Source: Brumimicrobium oceani (GTDB lineage Bacteria; Bacteroidota; Bacteroidia; Flavobacteriales_D; Crocinitomicaceae). Taken from it: a stretch of 64,000 nt of DNA. Made by a program: the position numbers and the translations under genes. The notes beneath the pieces are model-generated. The model ran no database searches. It was not told where the DNA came from and saw only the letters and a list, made by a program, of their open reading frames with translations. Below, in pieces: positions 33,316-42,967 of the stretch. The first letter of the stretch is position 1, and every line of letters begins with the position of its first letter. The stretch lies in assembly GCF_003143775.1 (NCBI RefSeq), contig NZ_QFRJ01000008.1, positions 1-64,000 on the forward strand, read 5' to 3'.

Positions 33316-34095
33316 ATGAGCACAACAGACGCGATAAATAAGGGAGATGTAAAATATTCAATCAATGACAAAGGAATTGCAACAGTGGTTTTTAATCACC
33401 CGTTGAGTAATTCTTTACCGGGTCGTGTTTTGAAAAAATTAGCAGATACAATTACAGAGTTAGGTGAAAAAGACGAAGCAAAAGTTATCGTATTAAAATC
33501 TGAAGGTGATCGTGCTTTTTGTGCTGGAGCGAGTTTTGATGAATTAATTTCAATTAAGGATTTAGAGACGGGAAAGAAATTTTTTATGGGCTTTGCCAAC
33601 GTGATTAACGCTTGTCGTAAATGTCCTAAATTAATTATCGGTCGCGTGCAAGGAAAAACTGTTGGAGGTGGAGTAGGACTTGCTTCGGCAGTGGATTATT
33701 GTTATGCTACAAAGTTTTCATCTGTGAAATTATCAGAATTAGCAATAGGAATTGGACCTTTTGTGGTAGGACCAGCAGTGGCAAGAAAAGTAGGTGTTTC
33801 TGCTATGAGTCAGTTGGCTACAAATGCTACAGAATGGCAAACAGCAGATTGGGCAAGAGAGAAAGGATTGTACGCAGAGCTTTTTGATACCGTGGAAGAA
33901 ATGGATGCTGAAATTGATGTTTTGGCCCATAAATTAGCTTCTTCCAACCCAGAAGCAATGAAATTATTGAAAGGGATTTTCTGGGAAGGAACTGAAAATT
34001 GGGATACATTACTACAAGAAAGAGCTGCAATGAGTGGCGAACTTGTGCTTTCAGATTTTACCATCAACGCAATTAATGCATTCAAAAAGAAGTAA
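33316..34095 (+). CDS. Enoyl-CoA hydratase/isomerase (crotonase) family protein
   Basis: The 259-residue protein has the crotonase oxyanion-hole motifs (RAFCAGASFDEL and GKTVGGGVGLASAVDYCYA) and the second catalytic Glu position (KLSELAIGIGPFVVGP). The first catalytic Glu of classical hydratases (GGGCE) is Gly here (GGGVG). That form is seen in methylglutaconyl-CoA-hydratase-like and isomerase-like members, so the exact acyl-CoA substrate is uncertain. A TAATTTTG -7-like element lies at 33283-33290. The MscS gene begins eight bases downstream. Confidence 0.8.
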   Translation: MSTTDAINKGDVKYSINDKGIATVVFNHPLSNSLPGRVLKKLADTITELGEKDEAKVIVLKSEGDRAFCAGASFDELISIKDLETGKKFFMGFANVINACRKCPKLIIGRVQGKTVGGGVGLASAVDYCYATKFSSVKLSELAIGIGPFVVGPAVARKVGVSAMSQLATNATEWQTADWAREKGLYAELFDTVEEMDAEIDVLAHKLASSNPEAMKLLKGIFWEGTENWDTLLQERAAMSGELVLSDFTINAINAFKKK

Positions 34096-34102
34096 TCACT
34101 AA

Positions 34103-34942
34103 ATGAACGAACAGTTTTTTTTAGAATTGAAAGATAAACTCTTAGATTTTCTTTGGAGCATAGGGCCTACTTTTTTGAAGGCCCTTGTAGCTTTGGTTCT
34201 TGGTGTTTTCATTATTAGAATTTTAAAAAAAGTACTGAAGCGTTTTCTAAAAAGAACAAAAACAGAGCTCTCCTTAAAGACATTTGTTGAAAGCTTGACA
34301 ACTTTCGTGTTGTACGGTGTCCTTTTCGCCACGGTGGGTATTATTTTAGGAATAGAAACAACATCTTTCATTGCTATGTTTGGAGGTGCAGCAATTGCTG
34401 TGGGGCTCGCATTGCAAGGAAGTCTGGCGAATTTTGCTGGAGGAGTTTTGATTCTTGCTTTTAAACCTTTTCGTGTGGGAGATCTCATCTACGTAAATAA
34501 AACGCTGGGGGTTGTCGAGCAAGTAGATATTCTCTATACCCGCATCAAAACGCACGATGGAAGAATGGTAACAATGCCGAATGGAAACGTTGCCAATAGC
34601 GATGTGGATAACCGAACCATGAATAATACACGAAGAGTAGATTTGAATTTTCGTGTTGCTTTAAACGAGGATGTCGATAAAATAAAAGCAATCGTAATGG
34701 AGGCTTTGTTAGTCCATCCTGATGTTTTAAAATATCCAGAACCTGATATCTGGTTAGACAATATTGAAGAATACAATTTAAAAATCACCGCACGATCTTG
34801 GGTTAAATCAGAAGAATATTGGCCTATGTATTGGATTCAATTGGAGAATGTCAAAAAAGCATTAGACGCTCACGGAATTAAAATTCCTGTTCCAAAGAGA
34901 GAAATATCTTATGCAACACCAGCGGAAGAACCAAAACTCTAA
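34103..34942 (+). CDS. MscS-family mechanosensitive channel
   Basis: 279 residues with three N-terminal membrane helices and the MscS pore helix TM3 (TSFIAMFGGAAIAVGLALQGSLANFAGGVLIL). The beta-domain follows (FRVGDLIYVNKTLGVVEQVDILYTRI, VTMPNGNVANSDVDN) and then the alpha/beta C-terminal part. This is about the size of E. coli MscS (286). It releases ions and osmolytes on hypo-osmotic shock through the inner membrane. It lies close behind the crotonase gene. A second, unrelated MscS paralogue is at 46481. Confidence 0.92.
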   Translation: MNEQFFLELKDKLLDFLWSIGPTFLKALVALVLGVFIIRILKKVLKRFLKRTKTELSLKTFVESLTTFVLYGVLFATVGIILGIETTSFIAMFGGAAIAVGLALQGSLANFAGGVLILAFKPFRVGDLIYVNKTLGVVEQVDILYTRIKTHDGRMVTMPNGNVANSDVDNRTMNNTRRVDLNFRVALNEDVDKIKAIVMEALLVHPDVLKYPEPDIWLDNIEEYNLKITARSWVKSEEYWPMYWIQLENVKKALDAHGIKIPVPKREISYATPAEEPKL

Positions 34943-34973
34943 TTGTTTGTCTATTATATTAAGTTGTTAAGTC

Positions 34974-35270
34974 ATGAGTAAAAAGAAAGCGCTTTGTATG
35001 CAATGTAGACAATGGTCATATGACACAAATGTATGCGAGCATTGTGGTTATATTATTAGTCAAGAGAAGAAGGACGAAATTGAGCAGAAGGAATATGATA
35101 AATTAAATCCGCCAAAACCACCTTCCAAGTTAAAGAAGGCAATGGAGTATTTGCGCACCTCTAAGAATCCTTTGCTAAAAGTGCTTTACTATATTTTAAT
35201 GGGGATTTGGATGTTTTATGTGGGGATTGTGATGATTGTAATGTATATCGCCTCGATGGCTGCAGGATAA
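34974..35270 (+). CDS. Small zinc-ribbon membrane protein
   Basis: 98 residues. Two Cys pairs at the N-terminus (CMQCRQW ... CEHCGYI) suggest a zinc ribbon. A charged linker and one or two C-terminal membrane helices follow (LLKVLYYILMGIWMFYVGIVMIVMYIASM). The next gene's ATG overlaps its stop (TAATG), so the two are coupled. No family is known to me. Confidence 0.65.
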   Translation: MSKKKALCMQCRQWSYDTNVCEHCGYIISQEKKDEIEQKEYDKLNPPKPPSKLKKAMEYLRTSKNPLLKVLYYILMGIWMFYVGIVMIVMYIASMAAG

Positions 35271-35617
35271 TGAAAACGATTGCTCATCCTCTTTTTATTG
35301 TATTGGCATTAATTTATGCCTCATATTACAGCTTAAAACAAACGGACTTAGTGTTTCCAGTTTTAATTTCTAGCTACCTTGCCGATTTACTCAGTATATT
35401 TTTGGTGAATACTTTCACACTCTGGTGCATCAGAAAAATCAAAAACAGACCAAGTTTAGAGCTTCCTCCAATCTTGGTACTGTTCAGTGTTGTAATGTTC
35501 TCAGTGTTTTTTGAATTTATTCTACCTCAAAAAAGTTCGCTTTACATCTACGATCCTTGGGATATTCTTTGCTACGCAATAAGCGGAGTTGCTTATATAT
35601 TTTGGCGAAGAAAATAA
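35270..35617 (+). CDS. Small integral membrane protein
   Basis: I start at ATG 35270, which overlaps the preceding stop; the longer frame from 35207 lies inside that gene. The 115-residue protein has four hydrophobic segments and resembles small VanZ-like or unnamed membrane proteins of Bacteroidota (FLVNTFTLWCIRKIKNRPSLELPP). The function is unknown. A symmetric terminator follows. Confidence 0.6.
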   Translation: MKTIAHPLFIVLALIYASYYSLKQTDLVFPVLISSYLADLLSIFLVNTFTLWCIRKIKNRPSLELPPILVLFSVVMFSVFFEFILPQKSSLYIYDPWDILCYAISGVAYIFWRRK

Positions 35618-35639
35618 TTGGAAATTATTAATATGAGCA

Positions 35640-35667
35640 GTATGGACGATTTGCGAATCGTCCATAC
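35640..35667. terminator. Bidirectional terminator between convergent genes
   Basis: GTATGGACGATT TGCG AATCGTCCATAC is a perfect 12-bp stem with a 4-base loop. It lies between the plus-strand membrane gene (ends 35617) and the minus-strand decarboxylase (ends 35703). T/A-rich flanks on both sides allow use in either direction. Confidence 0.75.
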
Positions 35668-35702
35668 GTTATTCAAATTACTAAAATTTCAACAATCAAT
35701 TA

Positions 35703-36926
35703 TTATTTCAACTCTTCAATCAATTCACTCAATCTTTCAATGGTAACGTGATCCATTATTACAATTTTATTCCATTTTGGAGCAGCATGATTATCAGGAA
35801 CCAATCCATATTTTTTAGCAATCTCGGGCGAAATAAATTCACTTCTAATGGTAATAATGTTTGAAGAAGGGTGACGATAATACTTAATTTTTAGCTTGTC
35901 TAGCTGTTCGCACATCCAGGCGGTTCTTTTTTGTAGAATGAAGACTTTTTCCATCCATCCAAAAGGGCCATATTTAGATAAAATCATCCAAACGGCTACT
36001 GCATTAGCTCCAGATCGACTACCAATTAGAGTAGAATCTTCTCCTTCAACATAACTAGCTTCTTTAGTATTTGCATATTTTATCAAATTTTTACGAATCA
36101 CAAAAATACCTGTTCCATAAGGTGCTTGCGCCATTTTGTGAGCATCAAGTGTTACGGATGTGATTTTTGAGTTTCTGAAGTCTAAATGGTGTTCTTTTTG
36201 TGCAAAAGGGAAGTAAAAACCGCCATAAGCTCCATCAACATGAATAAAGTAATCAAGACTTTCTTTTTCTAAAACTGTAGCATAGAATTCTGGTTCATCT
36301 ACAGAGCCAAACATCGTTGTCATCATGTTGGCCACAACAATAAAAGCTTTCACCCCCTTAGCTTTCTGTATATCTACGGCCGCTTGAACGCTTTCCTCCG
36401 AAATAAACCGACCATTATCCGAAACTCCTGCGTGTTGAACGGATATGCAGAAAATGTTTCCTGCTTTATCCATAGAGTAATGATTATCGTCGGAAGTTAA
36501 AATACAAATCTCCTCGTTTTTTAAACCTTTTACCTGGTTAAAGTAATTGCGATAAATCCAAATGGCTTGCATATTTGCTTCCGTACCACCAGAGGCTACA
36601 TATCCATCATATTCATCATCCTCACCACTTAAAATGTCGTGAGCGCAAATCTTAATTAAGTCTTTCTCAATTTCTTGAGTACCTGCAAAAAAAGATTCAG
36701 AAGCCCCCAAAGTATGACAACCTATATGGTTTGGGTTTTTAATCATTGTGGAAAGAAATGGAGCATCTTTTAAAAATGCAGCATCATGATTAAATACATT
36801 CCTGTCTAAATAAGAGGCTGGAAGACCCAAAACATTTTGTTCATCGTAATTCACGTTTTTGGCCAAAGAACTAAATACAATTTCTTTGATTTCCTCTTCT
36901 GACTTTTTATCCCAATATTTATACAT
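35703..36926 (-). CDS. PLP-dependent group II amino-acid decarboxylase family protein
   Basis: 407 residues. The PLP lysine is in TLDAHKMAQAPYGTG, with the preceding DYFIHVDGAYGGFYFPF Asp that binds the pyridinium nitrogen and the YVASGGTEANMQAIW phosphate-binding segment. These are typical of group II decarboxylases (aspartate, glutamate, histidine and aromatic type). The substrate cannot be fixed from sequence. Monocistronic. Confidence 0.8.
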   Translation of the reverse strand: MYKYWDKKSEEEIKEIVFSSLAKNVNYDEQNVLGLPASYLDRNVFNHDAAFLKDAPFLSTMIKNPNHIGCHTLGASESFFAGTQEIEKDLIKICAHDILSGEDDEYDGYVASGGTEANMQAIWIYRNYFNQVKGLKNEEICILTSDDNHYSMDKAGNIFCISVQHAGVSDNGRFISEESVQAAVDIQKAKGVKAFIVVANMMTTMFGSVDEPEFYATVLEKESLDYFIHVDGAYGGFYFPFAQKEHHLDFRNSKITSVTLDAHKMAQAPYGTGIFVIRKNLIKYANTKEASYVEGEDSTLIGSRSGANAVAVWMILSKYGPFGWMEKVFILQKRTAWMCEQLDKLKIKYYRHPSSNIITIRSEFISPEIAKKYGLVPDNHAAPKWNKIVIMDHVTIERLSELIEELK

Positions 36927-37114
36927 GATGTTTTCTTATTTTTTTGCAAATTTAAAATAAACTATAGATAGTAGATGAGGAAAGTATATGACCTTAATCA
37001 GTATTTTTTGGTCTATATTACAGCAAACGATTTAAAGCTGCTGCCCTCCGTTTAATATCTTAATCAATGATTACACGTAAAGTGCAACTTATCATAATAG
37101 TTCAATACTATTCA

Positions 37115-39169
37115 TTACTTCTCAATTCTTACCCGAATATCTACTGCTTTAACGCTGTTTTTGGTCGCTAATAATGGGTTCAAATCTAACTCTAGAATTT
37201 CTGGAGCAATGTGAACCAAAGCACCTACACGTACAATAATATCTATAAATCTTTCCTCGTCTAATGGTGGGTTTCCTCGGTAGCCTTCAATAATTGGGTA
37301 GCCTTTTAATGAACGAATCATGTTTTTCACCTCGTGTTTTTCCAATGGAGCTAAGGCATAAACCGTGTCATTTAGAAGCTCTAGGAAAATACCTCCAAAA
37401 CCAAAAATCACCAAGTGACCAAACTCTCCTTGTTTTATAGATCCCACAAATAGCTCTTCCCCCTTTATCATTTCTTGTACTAGAACACTTGTCGCCTTTG
37501 GAATTGCCATTAGCTCCTCAAAAGCGGTTTCCATCTCTGCGGGTGAGCTTATATTTAAACGAACTCCCTTAACCTCTGTTTTATGAACAGGACCCACGAC
37601 TTTCATTACCAATGGGAATTGAATGCTTTTTTGAATTGTCTTTAATTCTTGACTGCTTTTACAAGTGAATTGCTGGGCGATAGGCACTCCTGCTGCTTTC
37701 ATTAAGTCAGCGGCGTCGTTGGCGTTTAAGAAGCCATTTTTGGATGCGTTTATAATTCCACGAATACTTACAATGTCCATTTTGGGCAGCTCCACATCAA
37801 AGTAATCCGATTTGGGCATGGAGTAAACATGGGCTAAGGCATTGCCTAAAACCACCTCGTCTGCAAAATTCACCCTGCCGTTTTTTAAAAAGGATTGAAT
37901 TTCGTTTTTGGCGTTCATGACTGATGGCAATACTGGATAAATAGGATGCTTGCAGCTTTTCATCTTTTCCTCTAAAACTTCATAAACGTCTTTTACATTA
38001 AACAAGCCGGGACTTCCAAAAACAACGACCATTCCATCAATTTGTGGATGTTGATCACAGAAATCAATAATTAGTCCCAATTGCTTGGCATTTCCTGTAG
38101 CCAAAAAATCTATGGGATTATCTACGGAAGAGCCAGGGTGTAGTTGTTTTAATAATTCTGCCGTGTCTTTGGCGTCCAACTGTGGAATTTGCATACCTTT
38201 TGAAGAAAGTGCGTCGGTAAGCATAACTGCGGATCCTCCGGCGTGGGTAATGATGGCTATGTTTTTTCCTTTTAAAGGTTTGGTTTGGAAAACACTTGCA
38301 ACGGCAATTAATTCTTCCCTCGAACTGCAATAAACAATTCCTGCTTTTTGGAATAAAGCGCGCACCACTGTGTCAGAAGTAGCTAAAGCTCCTGTGTGTG
38401 AAGAGGCGGCTCTTCCTCCGGCTTCAGAGTATCCAGATTTTATGGCGGCGATTTTACATCCCTTTTTGATGAGCGAAGTGGCGTGTTTTAAAAATTTGAA
38501 AGGATGTTTAATTTGTTCCAAATAAAGTAGTTTTACTTTTGGACTCGTTTCAGGATCAAAATTTTGATCCATGTGTTCCAATACTTCCTCCACTCCAATA
38601 TGAGAAGCGTTTCCTATTGAATAAATGTTGGAAAAACGCAAGCCATTTAAAATTGCTGCCTCCATAAAGAACACTGCTGTTGCTCCTGAGCTAGAAATTA
38701 ACTCGCAACCCTGAGGGTCATATTCCGGGATAGGAGAAGTGAAAACTCCTTTGTAGTTTTCATTGATTACACCAATGCAATTGGGTCCAATCAGTGAAGC
38801 ATTTGCATTCTCAATGAGAGCTAATAATTCCTTTTCTAACTGAATTCCTTCTTCGCCAGCTTCCGAAAAGCCTGCTGAATAAATTATAAATGCTTTTGTA
38901 CCCGTTTCAATAAGTTCTTTTATGATTTTCACACACACTTTGGCGGGCACAGCTAAAATGGCTAAATCAACTGTTTCGGTCAAATTTTGAACTTCTTCAA
39001 CATGAGTTACACCTTGAATGTCGATTGGTTTTTTATTCAGCGCATAAATCTCACCTGTAAATCCACCCTCTAGCAGGTTGAGAATTACTTTACCTCCTGG
39101 TTTTTGTTCGTTCATTGATGCGCCAACAACAATAATATTACGCGGTGATATAAGTTGGGAATTAATCAT
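37115..39169 (-). CDS. ADP-forming acyl-CoA synthetase (acetate--CoA ligase type), fused alpha-beta
   Basis: The 684-residue protein joins a CoA-binding Rossmann domain (NIIVVGASMNEQKPGGKVI), a succinyl-CoA-synthetase-like ligase domain with the phospho-His region AASSHTGALATSD, and a C-terminal ATP-grasp domain (about 460-684; FPLVMKVVGPVHKTEVKGVRL, LVQEMIKGEELFVGSI, LDLNPLLA). The fused form is like Pat/ACD enzymes. It links acyl-CoA hydrolysis to ATP synthesis or works in reverse. There is no acetyltransferase domain, so it is not the Pat fusion. Confidence 0.88.
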   Translation of the reverse strand: MINSQLISPRNIIVVGASMNEQKPGGKVILNLLEGGFTGEIYALNKKPIDIQGVTHVEEVQNLTETVDLAILAVPAKVCVKIIKELIETGTKAFIIYSAGFSEAGEEGIQLEKELLALIENANASLIGPNCIGVINENYKGVFTSPIPEYDPQGCELISSSGATAVFFMEAAILNGLRFSNIYSIGNASHIGVEEVLEHMDQNFDPETSPKVKLLYLEQIKHPFKFLKHATSLIKKGCKIAAIKSGYSEAGGRAASSHTGALATSDTVVRALFQKAGIVYCSSREELIAVASVFQTKPLKGKNIAIITHAGGSAVMLTDALSSKGMQIPQLDAKDTAELLKQLHPGSSVDNPIDFLATGNAKQLGLIIDFCDQHPQIDGMVVVFGSPGLFNVKDVYEVLEEKMKSCKHPIYPVLPSVMNAKNEIQSFLKNGRVNFADEVVLGNALAHVYSMPKSDYFDVELPKMDIVSIRGIINASKNGFLNANDAADLMKAAGVPIAQQFTCKSSQELKTIQKSIQFPLVMKVVGPVHKTEVKGVRLNISSPAEMETAFEELMAIPKATSVLVQEMIKGEELFVGSIKQGEFGHLVIFGFGGIFLELLNDTVYALAPLEKHEVKNMIRSLKGYPIIEGYRGNPPLDEERFIDIIVRVGALVHIAPEILELDLNPLLATKNSVKAVDIRVRIEK

Positions 39170-39424
39170 TTTAGTATAAATTTTAGCTTGAATATAAAGT
39201 CTGTTTAACCCTTTTCAGCTTTGTAAAATTGTTTGAGGTCAAAAGATAACCGTATTCTTTTTTAGATGAAAATATATTTTTCCGTTCATAAAAAACAAGA
39301 GCCTAAATTATGTTTATCTGTTGAATAAAAGATAAAATCATCCAGTTTAAAGCTTTTTACTGAGAAAAATCATTTATTTCGGCTCATTTCGGATTCAAAA
39401 GATTACAATTGTCAGTTAATTCAC

Positions 39425-39432
39425 TAATTTTG
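39425..39432 (+). promoter_or_regulatory. Predicted -7 element upstream of ctaB
   Basis: TAATTTTG matches TAnnTTTG, 15 bp before the first ATG (39447) and 39 bp before the second (39471). The second start would leave a more normal leader. Confidence 0.4.
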
Positions 39433-39446
39433 TCGCACAATTTTAA

Positions 39447-40334
39447 ATGAAAACCTGTTTTAAGGTTATGGCTAAGAATTCAAAAATTAAAGATTACGGA
39501 CTATTTACCAAATTTAGGTTATCATTTTCTGTGATTATTTCTGCCTTGTCGGGATTTCTATTTGCTGGTGGCGGAACATGGATGGAAGCTTTTTACCTTT
39601 TAGTGGGTGGACTTCTTGTAACGGCGGCAAGTAACGGGAGTAATCAAATATGGGAAAAGGAACTCGACAAAAAAATGTTGCGTACCGAAAAACGTCCGCT
39701 TCCACGCGGTTCCATGAGTCTTGCAGAAGCCTACACAGTTGTTGTTGTTTCCTTAGCAGTGGGTTCCTGGATGCTATTTCAGCTCAATCTCAACGCCATG
39801 ATTTTGGGATTAGTCGCCTATGTTTCCTATTCTTTTATCTATACACCACTAAAACAAGTTACACCTTGGGCGGTAATTGTGGGTGCATTTCCTGGTGCAA
39901 TTCCACCAATGTTGGGAGCTATTGCGGTAACAAATGAATTTTCAGCTATGCCAGGCGCATTGTTTTTTGTTCAATTTGTATGGCAGTTACCTCACTTTTG
40001 GGCCATTGCTTGGGTTGCACATGAGGATTATCAGAAAGCTAATTTTTATTTGTTGCCTTCAATGTCGGGGAAATCAAAAACCTCTGCATTTAGAATTGCG
40101 CTTTCTGCACTTTTATTAATCCCTTTTTCGCTTTTTCCTTGGGTTCTTGATTTTGTAGGTCCTTTTAGCGTTATGGCGGCTTCAATTTTAGGATTAATTT
40201 TCTTCCTGTATGCCTATAAATTGTATTTGACATTAGATGACAAAGACGCTAAAAAATTAATGTTTGCATCATTCATTTATTTACCTTTGATCCAGTTTGT
40301 CTATGTCATTGATAAATATTTCTTTTTTACATAG
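39447..40334 (+). CDS. ctaB: Protohaem IX farnesyltransferase
   Basis: 295 residues from ATG 39447; an ATG at 39471 (MAKNSKIKDYGLF) is equally possible. The prenyl-substrate motif NGSNQIWEKELDKKMLRTEKRPLPRG (the NxxxD/E...D type) and a second conserved loop VAHEDYQKANFYLLP, with about eight membrane helices, identify the UbiA-family haem O synthase. It makes haem O from haem B for the terminal oxidase. It heads a plus-strand cluster of oxidase genes extending to 44841; subunits I and II are not in the window. Confidence 0.93.
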   Translation: MKTCFKVMAKNSKIKDYGLFTKFRLSFSVIISALSGFLFAGGGTWMEAFYLLVGGLLVTAASNGSNQIWEKELDKKMLRTEKRPLPRGSMSLAEAYTVVVVSLAVGSWMLFQLNLNAMILGLVAYVSYSFIYTPLKQVTPWAVIVGAFPGAIPPMLGAIAVTNEFSAMPGALFFVQFVWQLPHFWAIAWVAHEDYQKANFYLLPSMSGKSKTSAFRIALSALLLIPFSLFPWVLDFVGPFSVMAASILGLIFFLYAYKLYLTLDDKDAKKLMFASFIYLPLIQFVYVIDKYFFFT

Positions 40335-40377
40335 TTCGAATTATACGTTTAAGAAGGAAGAAAATAAATAATAAGTC

Positions 40378-41436
40378 ATGAAAAAGAATTTCGACGATTC
40401 ATATCCAAGAGAAGTACAAGCGAAAGTTAAAAGAAACTTAGTTTGGATCGTTTGTGTTAGTATTAGTATGATGTTTGCTGGTTTTACATCAGCTTACATT
40501 GTATCCATGGGTGGAAGCTTTTGGGTAAAAGTAGACCTACCAACAGCATTTTTTATAAGCACAGCACTCATCGTGTTAAGTAGTATTGTTCTGTTTGGAG
40601 CCACAAGAGCAGCCAAGGCGGGAAATGTTTCTCGTGCCAGAATGCTGGTTGTTCTGACGTTGATGTTAGGTATAGGCTTTGGAGTTTTTCAATTTCAAGG
40701 ATACAAAGCACTGGTTAAGAGTGGAGCGCATTGGGTAACCAATATTATAGTAGATGATGGACGTTACGGAGATTATTTTGAAATCAAGAAAGATGGAGAA
40801 TATCTAACGGTAGATAATAATCAGTATTACTTTAATGATGAACAGTTGGAAGGTGAGGACAAAAAACGTTTACAAGCTTTTGCAGATCAATTCACAGTTC
40901 CAACTTTAAACGATTTAAAGGGTAAAAACATCGACTATGGTGAATTTACACTTTTATACAAAAGTGAGCCGTTAACATTTTTAGATGGAGAATTTATTCG
41001 TCCAAATGGAGAAAGATTAGAAGAGCTAGATTTTGGGAGATTAAGAGATTTAGCACAGAATATTAGGGATGATAGAGCAGATTTTTTCATGCAGGGAGAG
41101 ATGGGGAAAGATTTCAAATTATTCTATAATGGAAATGAGCTCGACTATAAAGAGCGTACCTTAATGTATAAAGGAAAGCCGCTTAGTGCAAACCTTCAGA
41201 ACAAACTATTACGAGGGAATAAAGATATGAGTACTGCTTATTTCTATGTAATTACTATATTGCACCTTTTACATGTGGTGGCCGGATTAATCATGCTCAT
41301 TGTGATGTCAGTTCGTTCATACACAGCAGAAAATGCTTATAAAATGGCCATGTCCCTAGGCGCTGGATCTATCTTCTGGCACTTTTTAGGCGTTTTATGG
41401 TTATATTTATTACTATTTTTACTTTTTATTCATTAA
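40378..41436 (+). CDS. Cytochrome c oxidase subunit III-like protein with large inserted domain
   Basis: 352 residues. Helices 1-3 (about 18-115; MMFAGFTSAYIVSMGGSFW, VLSSIVLFGATRAAKAGN, MLGIGFGVFQFQGYKALVKSG) and the last two helices (AYFYVITILHLLHVVAGLIML, SIFWHFLGVLWLYLLLFLLF) follow the CoxC fold with the conserved His/Trp pattern. Between them is a hydrophilic insert of about 165 residues (about 120-285) with repeated short beta-like motifs ending YKGKPL or LYKSEPL. It is one of two adjacent subunit-III-type genes. Confidence 0.8.
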   Translation: MKKNFDDSYPREVQAKVKRNLVWIVCVSISMMFAGFTSAYIVSMGGSFWVKVDLPTAFFISTALIVLSSIVLFGATRAAKAGNVSRARMLVVLTLMLGIGFGVFQFQGYKALVKSGAHWVTNIIVDDGRYGDYFEIKKDGEYLTVDNNQYYFNDEQLEGEDKKRLQAFADQFTVPTLNDLKGKNIDYGEFTLLYKSEPLTFLDGEFIRPNGERLEELDFGRLRDLAQNIRDDRADFFMQGEMGKDFKLFYNGNELDYKERTLMYKGKPLSANLQNKLLRGNKDMSTAYFYVITILHLLHVVAGLIMLIVMSVRSYTAENAYKMAMSLGAGSIFWHFLGVLWLYLLLFLLFIH

Positions 41437-41462
41437 ATTCGCACACAATAAATAATTGAGAG

Positions 41463-42539
41463 ATGGCAGGACACGCTTCAAATGAAATTAATGCTAATGT
41501 CGGTTGGGACGGAAATGGTTCCCCGTTTAGCGTAGGTTACGGTAAGTTAATGATGTGGTTTTTTCTTGTTTCGGATGCATTAACATTCGGAGGATTCCTA
41601 ATCGCTTATGGTTTTACAAGGTACTCTTACGGAGGGGCTTGGCCAATTGGTGAAGAAACTTTTGATGCTTTACCATTTTTACAAGGTAGTTATCCATTGG
41701 CCTATGTGGCGTTGATGACTTTTATATTAATTATTAGTTCGGTAACTATGGTGCTTGCAGTTGAAGCAGGTCACAGAATGGACAGAAAAGGAGTAACGAA
41801 ATGGATGCTTGCAACTGTTTTAGGTGGACTTATTTTCGTTGGTTCTCAAGCTTGGGAATGGTCACACTTCATTCACGGAACAAAATTCGGTAGAGTAGAG
41901 TTGAGCGATGGTTCCATTGCCACAGCTAAGGGTGATTTTGGTAAAATTCAAAGTTTCGAAATTGTGAAGCCTGGTGCTCATTATGCTGGAATTGGAGAAT
42001 TAATCACCAACGATAACATCACTAAGGAAGACGGAGATTTAATGCACGCATTTCAGCATGCTGCAGCAAAAAGAAACTTGTCTGGAACTGCAGGTGCAAT
42101 GCTGATTACCTTGCACGATGGAACTGTGGCTAAAGTAAATAAGGAAGCAGACAAAAATTTAGAGCTAATCGTTAAAGTAGCTGGAAATAACCATGCAGTT
42201 TCTGTTGCAGCAGACGAGAGTACACGCATTAATGAAGAAGAAGGTTCCGTTGCACTTTATTACGAGGCACTTTCCAAAGGGAATGTTGTTTATGGAGCTA
42301 ACCTTGATGAAAATGAATATGGGCCACAAACTTATGGTCACTTCTTTTTCTTCGTAACAGGGTTCCACGGTTTCCACGTTACCATAGGGATTATTCTTAA
42401 TATCGTTATCTTTATTAACGTATTAAAAGGTACTTACCACAGAAGAGGTCATTATGAAATGGTCGAAAAAGGTGGACTTTATTGGCACTTTGTCGATTTA
42501 GTTTGGGTGTTTGTATTTACATTCTTCTACTTAATTTGA
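41463..42539 (+). CDS. Cytochrome c oxidase subunit III with inserted domain
   Basis: 358 residues. The core is canonical: KLMMWFFLVSDALTFGGFLIAYG, TFILIISSVTMVLAVEAGHRMDRKG, GLIFVGSQAWEWSHFI, then FFFFVTGFHGFHVTIGIILNIV and YWHFVDLVWVFVFTFFYLI. A soluble insert of about 145 residues lies between helices 3 and 4 (about 145-285). It is 26 bp downstream of the other subunit-III-like gene. Two subunit III genes in a row are usual for Bacteroidota caa3/cbb-like clusters, but the inserts here are large. Confidence 0.88.
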   Translation: MAGHASNEINANVGWDGNGSPFSVGYGKLMMWFFLVSDALTFGGFLIAYGFTRYSYGGAWPIGEETFDALPFLQGSYPLAYVALMTFILIISSVTMVLAVEAGHRMDRKGVTKWMLATVLGGLIFVGSQAWEWSHFIHGTKFGRVELSDGSIATAKGDFGKIQSFEIVKPGAHYAGIGELITNDNITKEDGDLMHAFQHAAAKRNLSGTAGAMLITLHDGTVAKVNKEADKNLELIVKVAGNNHAVSVAADESTRINEEEGSVALYYEALSKGNVVYGANLDENEYGPQTYGHFFFFVTGFHGFHVTIGIILNIVIFINVLKGTYHRRGHYEMVEKGGLYWHFVDLVWVFVFTFFYLI

Positions 42540-42586
42540 TATAACTTTTATTGTATCAACAGTTATTCACTTGTATATATTATAAA

Positions 42587-42943
42587 ATGGAACAAAGAGA
42601 CGACATTATAGAATATTCTTTATATAACCATCACTCAGAAGAGGAAGGGAAGAAATTAAGAAAAAAGATTTGGAAAGTTACACTTATTCTTTCAGTTGTT
42701 ACTGCTGTAGAAGTACTCTTGGGTGCTCTAGTAAAACAAGGTAGTGATATGTGGCTGACAGTAAAAGTTCTTTTCATTGTATTGACAGTTTTAAAAGCAG
42801 CCTACATCGTAATGACCTTTATGCACTTAGGTGACGAAAAAAAGGCCTTGAAATGGATTGTACTTCTGCCTTACCTTATTTTTATGGCTTACCTTATTTT
42901 TATAGGGTTAACTGAAGGTGCTGCAGTTGCTGCAAAAATGTAG
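42587..42943 (+). CDS. Cytochrome c oxidase subunit IV family protein
   Basis: I start at ATG 42587 (MEQRDDIIEYSLYNHHSEEEGKK); the frame opens 12 codons earlier without a start context. The 118-residue protein has three membrane helices, with KAAYIVMTFMHLGDEKKALKW typical of the prokaryotic subunit IV family. It stabilises the oxidase in the inner membrane. It sits between subunit III and the SCO-like genes. Confidence 0.85.
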   Translation: MEQRDDIIEYSLYNHHSEEEGKKLRKKIWKVTLILSVVTAVEVLLGALVKQGSDMWLTVKVLFIVLTVLKAAYIVMTFMHLGDEKKALKWIVLLPYLIFMAYLIFIGLTEGAAVAAKM

Positions 42944-42967
42944 TTACTCCCATAAAAACATATTGTT

